64,000 nt of DNA, from assembly GCA_040981125.1 (NCBI GenBank), contig JANRMQ010000003.1:186001-250000 (forward strand). The letters are read 5' to 3'. Position 1 is the stretch's first letter; the number at the start of each line of letters is the position of its first letter. The translations under genes were made by a program, and so were the position numbers. The stretch comes from DASSBQ01 sp040981125 (GTDB lineage: Bacteria > Nitrospirota > Nitrospiria > Nitrospirales > Nitrospiraceae). Positions 44,666 through 52,911 of this stretch are shown here, piece by piece. The notes beneath the pieces are model-generated. The model was not told where the DNA came from, searched no databases, and worked only from the letters and a program-made list of their open reading frames with translations.

Positions 44666-46351
44666 ATGGAAGAAAAAGGATCGAGACCCATGCCTATTTC
44701 GCCCTACGCAGGAAAGCCGCCGGCCGGAGATATGTTGGTGGATCTGTCCAAGCTGGAGCGGGAGTATTATGAGCGGAAGCCCGATATAGACGAGGCCGAG
44801 CAGTTGGTCAGCTTCGGTACCAGCGGGCATCGTGGGTCGTCGCTCCGCGGCTCGTTTACCGAAGCCCACATCTTGGCGATCACGCAAGCTATCTGTGACT
44901 ACCGGCGCGGTCAGGGCACGAGTGGCCCGCTCTACCTGGGCAAAGACACGCATGCGCTGTCCGGCCCGGCTCAACGGACGGCGATCGAGGTGTTGGCGGC
45001 GAACGGGGTCGAGACGATCATCCAGCGTGACGACGGCGTCACACCGACGCCGGTCATTTCTCGCGCCATCCTGGTCCATAATCGCGGCCGCGATCATCAT
45101 CTCGCCGACGGCATCGTGGTCACGCCGTCGCACAATCCACCGGAGGACGGTGGGTTCAAGTACAACCCTCCCAACGGCGGCCCGGCCGATACCGATGTCA
45201 CGAAATGGGTTCAGGACCGGGCGAACACGTTGCTGCGCGGCAGGAACGCCGGCGTGAAACGTGTGCCGTTCGAGAAGGCGATCAAGGAATCCACCACGCG
45301 CCAGGAGGATTTCATCCTGCCCTATGTGCAGGATCTGCGGAACGTCATCGACATGGAGGCGATCCGCAATGCCGGACTTTCGTTGGCCGTTGATCCGCTC
45401 GGCGGCGCCGCAGTCCACTACTGGGAGCCGATCAATGAGGTCTACAAACTGAACATCGCCGTCGTCAATCCGGCGGTCGATCCGACCTTCTCGTTTATGA
45501 CGGTCGATCACGACGGCAAGATCCGGATGGACTGTTCGAGCCCTTATGCCATGGCCCGCCTTGTGAATCTGAAGGATCGATATCGCGTCGCGTTTGCCAA
45601 CGACCCGGACTCGGACCGTCATGGAATCGTGACGCCCTCCGCCGGGCTGATGAATCCCAATCACTATCTTGCTGTGGCGATTCAGTATCTGCTCACGCAT
45701 CGGCCGCACTGGCCGCCGCAGTCGCTGGTCGGTAAGACGTTGGTATCGAGCGGCATGATCGATCGCGTGGTGGCCAAGCTCGGTCGGCGGCTGTGCGAAG
45801 TACCGGTCGGCTTCAAGTGGTTTGTGTCGGGGCTCTACGATGGCTCGTTCTGCTTCGGCGGCGAGGAGAGCGCCGGAGCGAGCTTCTTACGCCGGGACGG
45901 GACGGTCTGGACGACCGACAAAGACGGTCCGATCATGAATTTGCTGGCGGCCGAAATCACCGCGCAAACCGGGAAGGATCCGGGGGAGCATTACCGCGAA
46001 TTGACCGCCGCGTTTGGAACCTCCCATTACACGCGCATCGACGCGGCGGCTACGCCCGAGCAAAAGGCGAGGCTCGCAAAGCTCTCGCCGAATGCCGTCA
46101 CGGCGGTGACGCTCGCCGGCGATCCCATAACGTCCAAGCTCACCACGGCGCCCGGGAACAATGCGTCGATCGGCGGCCTCAAGGTCGTCACTGCGAGCGG
46201 GTGGTTTGCGGCCCGGCCTTCCGGAACCGAGAACATCTACAAGGTCTATGCGGAGAGTTTTAAAGACGAGCGGCACCTGCAAGCGATCGTAGCGGAAGCC
46301 CAGGAGATCGTGCGCCATTCCCTCGGCGGCTCCGCGGATGCCGATCTGTAG
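44666..46351 (+). CDS. pgm: Phosphoglucomutase (alpha-D-glucose phosphate-specific)
   Basis: 561 residues. Substrate-phosphate loop SFGTSGHRGSS, catalytic serine in VVTPSHNPPEDGG, metal-binding DPDSDRHG, sugar specificity GGEESAGASFLRRDG and the C-terminal phosphate site RPSGTENIYKVYAE. It interconverts glucose-1-P and glucose-6-P. ATG 44666 follows the glgP stop by 12 bases; ATG 44690 (AAGGA at 10 bases) is an alternative start. Its length and SFGTSGHRG start match the bacterial Pgm type rather than phosphomannomutase. Confidence 0.94.
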   Translation: MEEKGSRPMPISPYAGKPPAGDMLVDLSKLEREYYERKPDIDEAEQLVSFGTSGHRGSSLRGSFTEAHILAITQAICDYRRGQGTSGPLYLGKDTHALSGPAQRTAIEVLAANGVETIIQRDDGVTPTPVISRAILVHNRGRDHHLADGIVVTPSHNPPEDGGFKYNPPNGGPADTDVTKWVQDRANTLLRGRNAGVKRVPFEKAIKESTTRQEDFILPYVQDLRNVIDMEAIRNAGLSLAVDPLGGAAVHYWEPINEVYKLNIAVVNPAVDPTFSFMTVDHDGKIRMDCSSPYAMARLVNLKDRYRVAFANDPDSDRHGIVTPSAGLMNPNHYLAVAIQYLLTHRPHWPPQSLVGKTLVSSGMIDRVVAKLGRRLCEVPVGFKWFVSGLYDGSFCFGGEESAGASFLRRDGTVWTTDKDGPIMNLLAAEITAQTGKDPGEHYRELTAAFGTSHYTRIDAAATPEQKARLAKLSPNAVTAVTLAGDPITSKLTTAPGNNASIGGLKVVTASGWFAARPSGTENIYKVYAESFKDERHLQAIVAEAQEIVRHSLGGSADADL

Positions 46352-46423
46352 AGCGCCTGCTACGCACACTGTCCATCAGCCGGAGATGATGAAAGCCGTC
46401 TCCGGCATCGTAATGAGGTTCTT

Positions 46424-48487
46424 ATGTCGGACACGAAACGCGATCAACTGTGCATCAACACCATTCGTACCTTATCGATGGATGCGATCCAGCAGGCCAA
46501 TTCCGGTCACCCCGGCACTCCCATGGCTATGGCGCCTGTGGCCTACTGCCTGTGGCAGCGATTTCTCAACTTCGATCCGCAAGATCCGATCTGGCCCAAC
46601 CGCGACCGCTTCGTGCTTTCAATCGGGCACGCGTCCATGCTGTTGTATTCGCTGCTCCATCTCACCGGTGTCAAGGCAGTGAGCAAGGATTACGAAACGC
46701 TCGGTGACCCGTCGGTGCCGTTGGACGCGATCAAACATTTCCGGCAATGGAGCAGCCGTTGTCCCGGTCATCCGGAGTACCGCTGGACCTCCGGCGTCGA
46801 AACCACAACCGGTCCTCTCGGACAAGGACTCGCGAACAGCGTGGGCATGGCGCTGGCGGGCCGTTGGATGGCGCACCATTTTAATCGGCCCGGATTCGAG
46901 GACCTGATCGGGTTCAATGTCTATGCTCTCTGCGGGGACGGGTGCATGATGGAAGGGATCTCTCATGAGGCCGCTTCACTCGCCGGACACCTGGGGCTTT
47001 CCAACCTGTGCTGGATCTACGATAACAATCGGATCACGATCGAGGGGAACACGTCATTGGCCTTTTCGGAAGACGTGGCCACCAGGTTCATCGCCTACGG
47101 GTGGAACGTGACGCGCGTCGGCGACGCGAACGACCTGGAGATGCTGGATCGGGCGTTCCAAACCTTCCGGAAGACGACGGATCGTCCGACCCTGATCATC
47201 GTGGACAGCCATATCGCCTACGGGGCGCCCCACAAGCAGGACACCTCGGCCGCACATGGCGAACCGCTCGGCGAGGAGGAGGTCCGCCTGACCAAACGCA
47301 ATTACGGGTGGCCGGAGGATGCTAAGTTCCATATTCCCGACGGGGTCTACGATCATTTTCATGACGGAATCGGCGTTCGCGGGCGGACGCTCCGTGACCG
47401 GTGGTTTACGCGCATCAAGGACTACAAAGCGCAGTTCCCGGAATTGGCCGACCAATTGTATCGGATGCAGCACCGGCAGTTGCCCGACGGCTGGGACAAG
47501 GATCTGCCTCACTTCCCCGCAGACGCCAAGGGCCGGGCGACGCGGATCTCATCCGGACAGGTGTTGAACGAAGTCGCGAAGCGCGTGCCTTGGCTGCTGG
47601 GCGGTTCGGCGGATCTCGCGCCATCAACCAAAACGCGATTGACTTTCGAAGGGGCGGGAGACTTGTCCGCCGACAATCCCGGCGGCCGCAATCTTCACTT
47701 CGGGATCCGGGAGCATGCCATGGCTGCGATTCTGAACGGCATGGCGCTGGTCAAGGTCCGGGCGTATGGTTCCGGATTCATGATTTTCAGCGATTATGCC
47801 CGAGGCGCGATCCGCCTCAGCGCGATCATGGAGGTGCCGGTCATTCACATTTTTACGCACGATTCGATCGCGGTCGGTGAGGATGGGCCGACCCATCAGC
47901 CGATTGAACATCTTGCTTCGCTGCGCGCCATGCCGGGATTGATCGTGCTGCGGCCGGCGGATGCCAACGAAGTGGTCGAGGCCTGGCGTGTGATCATGAA
48001 TTTTCATCATGAGCCGGTGGCGCTCCTCCTGACCCGCCAGGATGTTCCCACCATAGATCGGAGTAAGTATGCCTCCGCTTCAGGCCTTGCCCAGGGGGCT
48101 TACGTTCTGGCCGACAGCCCGGATGGAAAACCGGACGTGATTCTTATTGGAACCGGCAGCGAAGTGACGCTCTGCATTGAAGCGTATGAGCAGTTGAAGG
48201 CAGACGGCGTCAAGGCTCGAGTCGTCAGCATGCCCTCATGGGAACTCTTTGAGCATCAAGGTCAAGCCTATCGCGATCGCGTGCTGCCGCCGGCGGTGGT
48301 GGCTCGGGTCGCGGTCGAACAGGCGTCGACATTCGGATGGGCGCACTATGTCGGCGCTTCCGGCGCCATTATCGGGATGACGACGTTCGGCGCCTCCGCT
48401 CCCTTGAAGGTCTTGCAGAAAGAATTCGGGTTTACGAAGGAACGCGTTGTCGAAGCGGCGATGCAGCAGTTGAAGCGAGCGAAGTGA
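46424..48487 (+). CDS. tkt: Transketolase
   Basis: 687 residues. TPP and metal motif GDGCMMEGISHEAASLAGHLG with DNNRITIEG, the catalytic His in the EDGPTHQPIEHLASLR region, and NSGHPGTPMAMAPVAY near the start. It moves two-carbon units between ketoses and aldoses, here able to convert erythrose-4-P from phosphoketolase together with fructose-6-P or xylulose-5-P. GAGG precedes ATG 46424, 72 bases after pgm. Confidence 0.95.
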   Translation: MSDTKRDQLCINTIRTLSMDAIQQANSGHPGTPMAMAPVAYCLWQRFLNFDPQDPIWPNRDRFVLSIGHASMLLYSLLHLTGVKAVSKDYETLGDPSVPLDAIKHFRQWSSRCPGHPEYRWTSGVETTTGPLGQGLANSVGMALAGRWMAHHFNRPGFEDLIGFNVYALCGDGCMMEGISHEAASLAGHLGLSNLCWIYDNNRITIEGNTSLAFSEDVATRFIAYGWNVTRVGDANDLEMLDRAFQTFRKTTDRPTLIIVDSHIAYGAPHKQDTSAAHGEPLGEEEVRLTKRNYGWPEDAKFHIPDGVYDHFHDGIGVRGRTLRDRWFTRIKDYKAQFPELADQLYRMQHRQLPDGWDKDLPHFPADAKGRATRISSGQVLNEVAKRVPWLLGGSADLAPSTKTRLTFEGAGDLSADNPGGRNLHFGIREHAMAAILNGMALVKVRAYGSGFMIFSDYARGAIRLSAIMEVPVIHIFTHDSIAVGEDGPTHQPIEHLASLRAMPGLIVLRPADANEVVEAWRVIMNFHHEPVALLLTRQDVPTIDRSKYASASGLAQGAYVLADSPDGKPDVILIGTGSEVTLCIEAYEQLKADGVKARVVSMPSWELFEHQGQAYRDRVLPPAVVARVAVEQASTFGWAHYVGASGAIIGMTTFGASAPLKVLQKEFGFTKERVVEAAMQQLKRAK

Positions 48488-48502
48488 TCCGTCCGGATCG
48501 CA

Positions 48503-48525
48503 ATCCGATCCGATCCGATCCGATC
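48503..48525. repeat. Short tandem repeat (ATCCG)4-ATC
   Basis: Four 5-base units follow the tkt stop by 15 bases. It could vary in copy number by slippage. It lies in the 108-base gap before the histidine-phosphatase gene and is not in a coding region. Confidence 0.6.
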
Positions 48526-48595
48526 ATGCCCGCTTTAAATTGAAATACGACGCGGTGACAGAAGCCGCTGAGCAAGTATCGGGAGAAAACATGCC

Positions 48596-49195
48596 ATGAG
48601 CGATAATCTTCCCATTGTCTACCTGGCCAGGCACGGTGAGACGGCTTGGACTCTCTCGGGCCAGCATACGGGGCTGACCGATTTGCCGCTGACCGAGCAC
48701 GGCGAGCTCATTGCTCGGCGGCTTGGAGAACGGCTGAAGGGGTTGAAGTTTGCGGCGGTATTCACCAGTCCGTTGCAGCGCGCAAGCCGAACCTGCGAAT
48801 TGGCCGGGTTCGGAGGAGTGGCCGAAGTTGATCGAGATCTGGTCGAATGGGATTATGGCCAATATGAGGGGCGGCGCACGGCGGAGATTCGGGCGGAGCG
48901 TCCGGACTGGGAACTGTTCCGCGACGGCTGCCCGGGAGGAGAATCGCCGCAACAGGTCAGCGTGCGCGCCGACCGCGTGGTGCGCCGAGCGCGCGCCGTG
49001 ACGGGCGACGTCCTGCTCTTTACAAGCGGGCACTTCCTTCGGGTCTTCGCCACCCGGTGGCTCGGGCTTGAGCCGACGGTCAATTGTAAATTTTTCATGC
49101 TGAGCACGGCGAGCCTGAGCGCGGTGGGCTATGAACATAACGTTTCTAGGCCGGTGATTCGATTGTGGAACGAGACGCGCCATGTAGACATATGA
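48596..49195 (+). CDS. Histidine phosphatase superfamily protein (phosphoglycerate-mutase-like)
   Basis: 199 residues. The phospho-His motif is YLARHGETAW; FTSPLQRASRTCELAG, the acidic EWDYGQYEG and FTSGHFLRVFATRWL (second His) complete the fold. Length and the WDYGQYEG motif point to a sugar-phosphate or general phosphatase rather than a glycolytic mutase. In this cluster a fructose- or sedoheptulose-bisphosphatase role is attractive but is only inferred from position. GGGAGAA precedes ATG 48596. Confidence 0.83.
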   Translation: MSDNLPIVYLARHGETAWTLSGQHTGLTDLPLTEHGELIARRLGERLKGLKFAAVFTSPLQRASRTCELAGFGGVAEVDRDLVEWDYGQYEGRRTAEIRAERPDWELFRDGCPGGESPQQVSVRADRVVRRARAVTGDVLLFTSGHFLRVFATRWLGLEPTVNCKFFMLSTASLSAVGYEHNVSRPVIRLWNETRHVDI

Positions 49196-49374
49196 CCCGG
49201 TGGGATATTGCCCGACCGGTCCGGCTGAAAGAACCTTCGAAAGATTCTCGGAAAGGGAACGTTGGCTTTGGCGAGTGACCGGGGTAGTGATGTTTGGTCA
49301 TCAGTAAAAGGGCCGGTTATGCCGCCACAACCTGATCCAGCTGTGAGAAGAGATCAAGATGAAAGGACGACACC

Positions 49375-51015
49375 ATGACCGCGCGTCTCGAACCCCTTCC
49401 TGCGCGTAACGCCTGGAAGCTCCTCCACGCCCACCAGCAAGCAATCCGCGGCGTCCATCTTCGGCGGCTCTTCGCCGATGATCCCACGCGGGGCGTTCGC
49501 ATGACCGTCGAGGCCGCAGGGATTCTCTTGGATTACTCGAAAAATCGGATCACGGACGACACCCTCCGCCTTCTCGTTCAATTGGCGGACGAATCCGGCT
49601 TGCGAGCGCGGATCGAGGCGATGTTCCGCGGGGACAGGATCAACAGCACGGAGAACCGGGCCGTCCTCCACATCGCGCTCCGCGCGCCGAAAGGCGCCTC
49701 GATCCTGGTCGACGGTGAGAATGTGGTGCCGAAGGTGCACGCGGTGCTCGAGAAAATGACCGACTTTGCCCATCGCGTCCGAAGCGGGGCGTGGAAAGGC
49801 CACACGGGCAAACGCATCCGGAACGTCATCAATATCGGCATCGGCGGGTCCGATCTCGGGCCGGTCATGGCCTATGAGGCGCTCCGGCACTACAGTAAAC
49901 GCGAGCTGACATTCCGGTTCGTGTCCAACGTCGATGGGACCGACTTTGCCGAAGCGGTGCACGGTCTCGATCCGGCGGAAACGCTGTTCATCGTGTCATC
50001 GAAGACCTTCACCACGCTGGAAACGATGACGAACGCCCAGACCGCGCGCGCCTGGTCGCTGGCAGGACTGGGCGGCGACAGCGCGGCAGTCGCAAAGCAT
50101 TTTGTCGCCGTGTCCACGAATGCGGCGGAAGTAGCGAGGTTCGGGATCGATCCCGCCAACATGTTCGAATTCTGGGACTGGGTCGGCGGGCGCTATTCCA
50201 TGTGTTCGGCCATTGGGCTGTCGACGATGGTGGCCGTCGGCCCGGACCACTTCCGCGCCATGTTGAGCGGCTTTTACGAGATGGATGAGCACTTCCGGTC
50301 CGCGCCGTTCGAGCGCAATCTGCCGGTCCTCATGGGCTTGCTTGCCCTCTGGTATAACAACTTCTTCGGGGCGCAGACGGTCGCAGTCCTCCCGTATGAT
50401 CAGTACTTGAAGAGATTTCCGGCGTATTTGCAGCAATTGACGATGGAGAGCAACGGCAAGCACGTGACGCTCGACGGCGCGGCCGTGTCCTACGATACCG
50501 GCGTCATTTACTGGGGCGAACCGGGGACGAACGGCCAGCACTCGTTCTATCAGTTGATCCATCAGGGCACCCGGCTCATTCCGTGCGATTTCATTGCCTT
50601 TCACCAGTCGCTCAATCCGCTCGGCCGGCACCACGATTTGCTCATGGCTAATGTGTTTGCCCAAACGGAGGCGCTCGCGTTCGGCAAGACGAAGGAAGAG
50701 GTCGCCCACGAAGGAACGCCGGAGGGGCTCGTGCCGCACCGGGTGTTTGAGGGCAACCGGCCCTCCAATACGATTCTGGCCGAGCGGCTGACGCCGGATA
50801 TCCTGGGCAAGCTGGTCGCGCTCTACGAGCACTCGGTGTTCACGCAAGGCGCGATCTGGAACATCGACCCGTTCGACCAATGGGGCGTCGAACTGGGCAA
50901 AGTGTTGGCCCAACGGATCGTCCCGGAACTCGACCGTGCGACGGAGCCGTCGCTCACTCATGATAGTTCCACGAACAATTTGATCCGCCGCTATCGCGGG
51001 AAGGCCGGTGTCTGA
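49375..51015 (+). CDS. pgi: Glucose-6-phosphate isomerase
   Basis: 546 residues. Signatures: GIGGSDLGPVMAYEAL, SKTFTTLETMTNAQ, catalytic Glu in QLTMESNGKHV, His in GEPGTNGQHSFYQLIHQG, and the C-terminal Lys region QWGVELGKVLAQ. It interconverts glucose-6-P and fructose-6-P, feeding the phosphoketolase. AAGGA lies 8 bases before ATG 49375. It is the last gene of the plus-strand carbon cluster and is separated from the histidine phosphatase by 179 bases, so it may have its own promoter. Confidence 0.95.
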   Translation: MTARLEPLPARNAWKLLHAHQQAIRGVHLRRLFADDPTRGVRMTVEAAGILLDYSKNRITDDTLRLLVQLADESGLRARIEAMFRGDRINSTENRAVLHIALRAPKGASILVDGENVVPKVHAVLEKMTDFAHRVRSGAWKGHTGKRIRNVINIGIGGSDLGPVMAYEALRHYSKRELTFRFVSNVDGTDFAEAVHGLDPAETLFIVSSKTFTTLETMTNAQTARAWSLAGLGGDSAAVAKHFVAVSTNAAEVARFGIDPANMFEFWDWVGGRYSMCSAIGLSTMVAVGPDHFRAMLSGFYEMDEHFRSAPFERNLPVLMGLLALWYNNFFGAQTVAVLPYDQYLKRFPAYLQQLTMESNGKHVTLDGAAVSYDTGVIYWGEPGTNGQHSFYQLIHQGTRLIPCDFIAFHQSLNPLGRHHDLLMANVFAQTEALAFGKTKEEVAHEGTPEGLVPHRVFEGNRPSNTILAERLTPDILGKLVALYEHSVFTQGAIWNIDPFDQWGVELGKVLAQRIVPELDRATEPSLTHDSSTNNLIRRYRGKAGV

Positions 51016-51053
51016 TTTGGAGAAACGGCGATGAACTCGCCTGTGCCTGTATC

Positions 51054-52613
51054 TCAGGGCGATCGTTGTTCATTGGCGATCTGTTCGCGCGCTTTCCGCT
51101 GGGCGGCATTCGCCTCATGTGAAAGTTTGTATGCCGCGTAGTACTTGAAGATGTTGCGTACGTAGGTTGTGGTCTCAAGGCCGATCTTCTGGGCCGTCAC
51201 GATTTCGACGTTGTTGAGCCATTTGTTCGGATCGTATCCACGTTTCTCGGCCAGCTTCCGCATCTTGGCAATCTTGCCGGGTCCGGCGTTGTAACTCGCG
51301 AAGGCGAAGAGCGGCCGGTCGAAATCGCTGAAGCGCGAATCCTCGAAGTATGTTTTCATCAAATAGTCCATGTATTTCGCCCCGGCGTGAATATTGGCTT
51401 CGGTAATCGTGATGTCGCCCACTTTCATGGCCGCTCCGGTGGCAGGCATGAGCTGCATGATGCCGATCGCACCGACCTCGCTGCGCGCGGTTTGATCGAG
51501 GAGTGATTCCTGGTACCCTTGCGCCACCAACATGAGCGGGTCGAATCCATAGCGGTTCCCGTACTGCTTAAACAGCGCAATCGTCTGTTCGAACCGCTTC
51601 CATTCGGCGGTGCCGGTGGGATCTTTAATCTGCTTGATGCGCTTCATGTAGCTTGCCAAGCGCGATTCGATGAGGCGCCCTTTCTGGACATAGTCCTTGA
51701 AGAAGTCGCGAATCTCGGCATTTAACTTGGGACTGCCCTTGCGGATGGCCCATCCGATCCGTTCATCCGTGTGGATGATGAGATCGGTTCGAACCTTGAT
51801 CTTGGGAAGGACCGTGGCCCATATCTTCGCCAACCAGCCCTTGACGACGGTCGCCTCGAAGAGCCCGGCATTCAACATCTCCATGATGTCTTCGTCTTCG
51901 AGCTCTTCGGGAAGCAACACGAGACCGACCGGTGATTTCCCCTTCGCCCGAAAGCGGTCGTTGAGCGCCAGCAGGCTCTCGTAGTAGCTGGAGGCCTTTC
52001 TGACATGGACGATTTTGCCGGAAAGGTCGTCCAATGAGTTGATCCCAGGCGATTTTGGACCGGTCACCAGTAATTCGGAGACCACCGGCGCGCCGGTCGG
52101 CACGGCGAAGTCCACGTGCTTGAGCCGTTCCGGCGTCACGGTCAGATTGCCCGCTGCGATATCGGCGAAGCCGCTCGCCACGTCCATGAACATGCGGTCC
52201 CGCGTGGCGGGAACCATCACGATCGTGAGCGGACGATTGCCGAGCCGCTTGGCATGTTTCTCGTTGAGATACCGTTCGAAGTCGCGCACGAAGTCCGCCG
52301 TGATACCCCGCTGCCGGCCTCTATCGTTGAAGTATAAGGTGCGGCTGTAAGGGAGGACGACTCGGATAGCCCGACGTTCAAGCATCTGATTGAAGTCGCC
52401 GGTCCAGTGCCTTCTTGTAATGTCCAGCCCGCGCGCCGGCCCCGGCTCTGTTCCCTCGGGACCGCCGGGATGAACCTGTTCCTTTTCAGACGGCGGAGGC
52501 GGGGTGACCTCGCGGGCATGGGCGATCCCCGACAGGCAGGGCATCACGATGGCTAGAAATAAACTGAACGTCTGCACCATGCGGCCATTCAGCCGCCTTG
52601 GCTTGCACGGCAT
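51054..52613 (-). CDS. mltF: MltF-like lytic transglycosylase with solute-binding domain
   Basis: About 519 residues. Signal peptide (MVQTFSLFLAIVMPCLSGIAHA region, given in part), a family-3 solute-binding-like domain (about 65-300: RVVLPYSRTLYFNDRGRQRG, DIAAGNLTVTPERL), then an SLT domain (about 335-460) with catalytic Glu in AQGYQESLLDQTA, GAIGIMQLMPATG and FASYNAGPGKI. MltF cleaves peptidoglycan glycan strands. The start is uncertain (52613 or 52580); the open frame to 52712 overlaps the palindrome and is not used. Convergent with pgi. Confidence 0.88.
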   Translation of the reverse strand: MPCKPRRLNGRMVQTFSLFLAIVMPCLSGIAHAREVTPPPPSEKEQVHPGGPEGTEPGPARGLDITRRHWTGDFNQMLERRAIRVVLPYSRTLYFNDRGRQRGITADFVRDFERYLNEKHAKRLGNRPLTIVMVPATRDRMFMDVASGFADIAAGNLTVTPERLKHVDFAVPTGAPVVSELLVTGPKSPGINSLDDLSGKIVHVRKASSYYESLLALNDRFRAKGKSPVGLVLLPEELEDEDIMEMLNAGLFEATVVKGWLAKIWATVLPKIKVRTDLIIHTDERIGWAIRKGSPKLNAEIRDFFKDYVQKGRLIESRLASYMKRIKQIKDPTGTAEWKRFEQTIALFKQYGNRYGFDPLMLVAQGYQESLLDQTARSEVGAIGIMQLMPATGAAMKVGDITITEANIHAGAKYMDYLMKTYFEDSRFSDFDRPLFAFASYNAGPGKIAKMRKLAEKRGYDPNKWLNNVEIVTAQKIGLETTTYVRNIFKYYAAYKLSHEANAAQRKAREQIANEQRSP

Positions 52614-52705
52614 GATGTTGCCGGGGTTGTCTGTTGCTCGCGAAACAGTAGGCCGCATCTGTGGCATCGAGGCTTTCGTGTACGCTCCCTCGGCCTCCGT
52701 CGCAA

Positions 52706-52721
52706 CTGTCACAAATGACAG
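52706..52721 (-). promoter_or_regulatory. Palindromic operator (exact copy) upstream of the MltF-like gene
   Basis: CTGTCA-CAAA-TGACAG, about 93 bases before the chosen start. On the minus strand TACACG (from 52682, three of six) sits at the standard 31.5-bp distance but is a weak -10. The remaining bases to 52911 show only a half-site, CTGTCAATGTTGA near 52853, ahead of the divergent patatin gene. Confidence 0.6.
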
Positions 52722-52911
52722 GTAATTGAACCGGCTTGTGATGTCGCTGCGCTCAATAAACCATTGCGGAGCCTTGCCGGTGCCGAACGCATCGAGATGA
52801 GTGCAGGCTTGTAACCGCTGCGGGTAGGCATTATTCTACTCGGCACAAGGCCTGTCAATGTTGATCGCTCCTCTGCGAGACAACCTCTACGTACCGGTTT
52901 GACGCTCTGCC

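Noticed and set aside
43892..45709. 605-codon minus-strand open frame antisense to glgP and pgm
   Set aside because: It lies opposite two unmistakable enzymes and has no family features; long antisense frames are expected at this GC content.
52853..52868. Ninth palindrome (CTGTCAATGTTGATCG)
   Set aside because: The right half keeps only TGA; too weak to count, though it lies upstream of the patatin gene.
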